From: Mycobacterium sp.
Lineage (GTDB): Bacteria > Actinomycetota > Actinomycetes > Mycobacteriales > Mycobacteriaceae
Direction: 5' to 3'
DNA length: 37,876 nucleotides
Assembly (NCBI GenBank): GCA_003165155.1
Contig: PLSK01000199.1
Location: 9,832-47,707 of the forward strand
Below, in pieces: positions 35,819-37,876 of the stretch (position 1 is its first letter; each line of letters begins with the position of its first letter). The notes under the pieces were generated by a model that worked only from the letters and a program-made list of their open reading frames with translations, was not told where the DNA came from and searched no databases. Both the position numbers and the translations under genes were made by a program.

Positions 35819-37240
35819 ATGCGGCACTACTACTGCGTAGACGCGATCCGCGACGCCGAGGCGCCGCTGCTGGCCAGCCTGCCTGATGGTGCCTTGATGA
35901 GGCGCGCGGCCTACGCCTTGGCCACCGCTACCATCGGCGAGCTGACCGCCCGCACCGGCGGGGTTGCGGGCCGCCGGGTGTGTGCGGTCGTCGGCTCTGG
36001 CGACAACGGCGGTGACGCGCTATGGGCGGCCACGTTCCTGCGCCGTCGCGGCGTGGCCGCCGACGCGGTGTTGCTCAATCCCGACCGCACCCACCGCAAG
36101 GGACTCGCCGCGTTTCGCAAAGTAGGCGGCCGCGTCGTGCAGAGCGTCTCGGCGGCAACCGATCTCGTCCTCGATGGTGTGGTGGGTATCTCCGGCTCCG
36201 GGCCGCTACGGCCGGCAGCGGCCGAGGTGTTCGCCACCGTCGATCAGGCCAGGATCCCGGTGGTCGCCGTCGACATCCCCAGCGGCATCGACGTGGCGAC
36301 CGGGGCGATCACCGGCCCGGCCGTGCGCGCCGCGCTGACCGTCACCTTCGGCGGACTCAAACCCGTGCACGCGCTGGCCGACTGTGGCCGCGTCGAGCTG
36401 ATCGATATCGGGCTGGATCTACCGGATACGAACATGCTGGGTTTTGAGGCCGGGGACGTGGCCGCGCGCTGGCCGGTGCCCGGCCCGCGCGACGACAAGT
36501 ACACCCAGGGCGTGACGGGGGTGATGGCAGGCTCGTCGACCTATCCGGGTGCGGCCGTGCTGTGCACCGGCGCCGCGGTCGCAGCCACCTCCGGCATGGT
36601 CCGCTACACCGGCAGCGCGCACAGCGAGGTGCTCGCGCACTGGCCTGAGGTCATCGCATCGCCTACGCCGGCTTCGGCCGGGCGGGTGCAGGCCTGGGTC
36701 GTCGGGCCGGGATTGGGCACCGACGCCACCGGCGCCGCCGCGTTGTGGTTCGCGCTGGACACCGACCTGCCGGTGCTGGTCGACGCCGACGGGCTGACCA
36801 TCTTGGCGGCCCATCCGGATCTGGTGGCGAACCGCACCGCGCCGACCCTGCTGACCCCGCACGCCGGTGAATTCGCCAGGCTGGCCGGGGCGCCGCCCGG
36901 GGACGACCGGGTCGGCGCGTGCCGCCGGCTTGCCGACGCCCTCGGCGCGACGGTGCTACTCAAGGGCAACGTCACCGTCATCGCCGACCCGGGCGGCCTG
37001 GTGTACCTCAATCCGGCCGGGCAATCCTGGGCGGCCACCGCCGGGTCCGGCGACGTGCTGTCCGGAGTGATCGGCGCGCTGCTGGCCTCCGGGCTCGCGC
37101 CTGCCGAGGCGGCCGCGGCGGGGGCGTTCGTGCACGCGCGGGCTGCGGCGCTGTCGGCCGCGGACCCGGGGCCCGGTGAAGCGCCGACGTCGGCGTCGCG
37201 AATTTTGCGGCACATCCGAGCGGCGCTGGCCGCCCTATAG
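35819..37240 (+). CDS. nnrD: Bifunctional NAD(P)H-hydrate epimerase / ADP-dependent dehydratase
   Basis: This enzyme repairs NAD(P)H that has become hydrated. The N-terminal epimerase domain (1 to about 215) has VVGSGDNGGDALWAATFL and VAVDIPSGIDVATG. The C-terminal dehydratase domain (about 225-473) has DDKYTQGVTGVMAGSSTYPG, the nucleotide-binding LLKGNVTVIADPGG and the catalytic Asp in AGSGDVLSGVIGALLASG. The ATG at 35819 gives MRHYYCVDAIRDAE and 473 residues, equal in length and start to H37Rv Rv3433c as I recall; an in-frame start 16 codons upstream is not needed. A 75-base gap separates it from the S9 gene. The combined enzyme is often annotated nnrD (or nnr). Confidence 0.96.
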   Translation: MRHYYCVDAIRDAEAPLLASLPDGALMRRAAYALATATIGELTARTGGVAGRRVCAVVGSGDNGGDALWAATFLRRRGVAADAVLLNPDRTHRKGLAAFRKVGGRVVQSVSAATDLVLDGVVGISGSGPLRPAAAEVFATVDQARIPVVAVDIPSGIDVATGAITGPAVRAALTVTFGGLKPVHALADCGRVELIDIGLDLPDTNMLGFEAGDVAARWPVPGPRDDKYTQGVTGVMAGSSTYPGAAVLCTGAAVAATSGMVRYTGSAHSEVLAHWPEVIASPTPASAGRVQAWVVGPGLGTDATGAAALWFALDTDLPVLVDADGLTILAAHPDLVANRTAPTLLTPHAGEFARLAGAPPGDDRVGACRRLADALGATVLLKGNVTVIADPGGLVYLNPAGQSWAATAGSGDVLSGVIGALLASGLAPAEAAAAGAFVHARAAALSAADPGPGEAPTSASRILRHIRAALAAL

Positions 37241-37268
37241 CTTCCAGCCGTCAACGAGAGGATCCGTA

Positions 37269-37876
37269 GTGTCCCACCCGTCCGTTCCCGCCCACTCGAT
37301 CGCGCCCGCCTACACGGGCCGCATGTTCACCACCCCGGTGCCGGCATTGCGGCTGCCCGAGGAGTCGATGGATCCCGATGCCGCCTACCGCTTCATCCAC
37401 GACGAGCTCATGCTCGACGGCAGTTCGCGGCTGAACCTGGCCACCTTCGTTACCACGTGGATGGATCCGGAAGCCGAAAAGTTGATGGCCGAGACGTTTG
37501 ACAAGAACATGATCGACAAGGACGAATACCCGATCACCGCGGCTATCGAGGCGCGGTGCGTGTGCATCGTGGCCGACCTGTTCCACGCCGAGGACCTGCG
37601 CGACGACGATCCCTCCAGCGCCATCGGGGCGTCCACCATCGGCTCCAGCGAGGCGGTCATGCTGGGCGGGCTCGCACTGAAATGGCGCTGGCGGGAAAAG
37701 GTGGGTAAGGGCTGGGAGAAACGCACCCCCAACCTGGTGATGGGCTCCAACGTGCAGGTGGTGTGGGAGAAGTTCTGCCGCTACTTCGATGTCGAGCCCC
37801 GCTACTTGCCGATGGAGGTAGGGCGCTACGTCATCACGCCCGAGCAGGTTGTCGATGCCGTCGACGAGAACACCAT
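37269..37876 (+). CDS. gadB: Glutamate decarboxylase (5' part, runs off the window)
   Basis: The first 202 codons of a PLP-dependent glutamate decarboxylase, which converts glutamate to GABA and helps acid tolerance. The visible sequence includes RMFTTPVPALRLPEESMDP, the substrate-region SRLNLATFVTTWMDPEAE, TIGSSEAVMLGGLALKWRW and NVQVVWEKFCRYFDVEPRYL, all closely matching H37Rv GadB. The start is a GTG at 37269, preceded by gagaggatcc at suitable spacing. The PLP lysine lies beyond the window. It follows nnrD by 28 bases and is probably co-transcribed. Confidence 0.95.
   Translation, partial: MSHPSVPAHSIAPAYTGRMFTTPVPALRLPEESMDPDAAYRFIHDELMLDGSSRLNLATFVTTWMDPEAEKLMAETFDKNMIDKDEYPITAAIEARCVCIVADLFHAEDLRDDDPSSAIGASTIGSSEAVMLGGLALKWRWREKVGKGWEKRTPNLVMGSNVQVVWEKFCRYFDVEPRYLPMEVGRYVITPEQVVDAVDENT

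Overview
The window is a high-GC actinobacterial chromosome segment that can be placed in Mycobacterium. Gene content and order match the region known in M. tuberculosis H37Rv as roughly Rv3457c (rpoA) down to Rv3432c (gadB), and the encoded proteins closely resemble the H37Rv ones as I remember them. The species cannot be fixed without a search; a slow-growing non-tuberculous mycobacterium is a reasonable guess. No tRNA, rRNA, CRISPR array, insertion sequence or integrase was seen.

Layout. (1) 1-2516: end of the ribosomal/RNA polymerase cluster, rpoA-rplQ-truA. (2) 2513-4087: two secreted cutinase-family hydrolases on the minus strand, resembling cut4 and cut3. (3) 4202-14208: a complete ESX-4 type VII secretion locus: eccB4 (+), eccD4-mycP4 (-), and eccC4-Rv3446c-like-esxU-esxT (+), closed by a perfect 17-bp hairpin. 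(4) 14265-15531: two sparse stretches around one small secreted Cys-containing protein. (5) 15532-19760: rplM-rpsI, glmM, then a two-gene pair (Rv3440c/Rv3439c-like) that looks like an EspC-like and a WXG-like type VII substrate pair. (6) 19798-23975: an accessory block that, from memory, is absent at this place in H37Rv: a membrane-anchored HNH nuclease, a TetR regulator divergent from an FAD monooxygenase with a palindromic operator between them, and a LysR regulator divergent from a SAM methyltransferase with a T-N11-A box between them. (7) 23996-25818: an alpha/beta-hydrolase lacking the nucleophile serine, a 72-residue unknown protein, and about 720 bases of lower-GC non-coding sequence. 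(8) 25819-29404: glmS, a membrane protein preceded by a 13-codon upstream frame, and a rhomboid-like membrane protein. (9) 29439-35743: a three-gene cassette (GCS2 ligase fused to a circularly permuted ATP-grasp, an asparagine-synthase-like amidotransferase, an S9 peptidase) inserted between the Rv3434c-like gene and nnrD. (10) 35819-end: nnrD and the start of gadB.

How the parts work together. glmS and glmM supply glucosamine phosphates for UDP-GlcNAc and the cell wall. The ESX-4 genes form one export machine: EccB/C/D are the membrane core, MycP4 is the mycosin, and EsxU/EsxT are the small cargo pair. The Rv3440c/Rv3439c-like pair may be further cargo. The most promising little-described system is the cassette at 29439-35743. 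Its domains (two amide-bond ligase modules, a glutamine-dependent amidase step and a peptidase) resemble the logic of the proteobacterial N-acetylglutaminylglutamine amide osmolyte pathway, but with different ligase chemistry, so the product is unknown.
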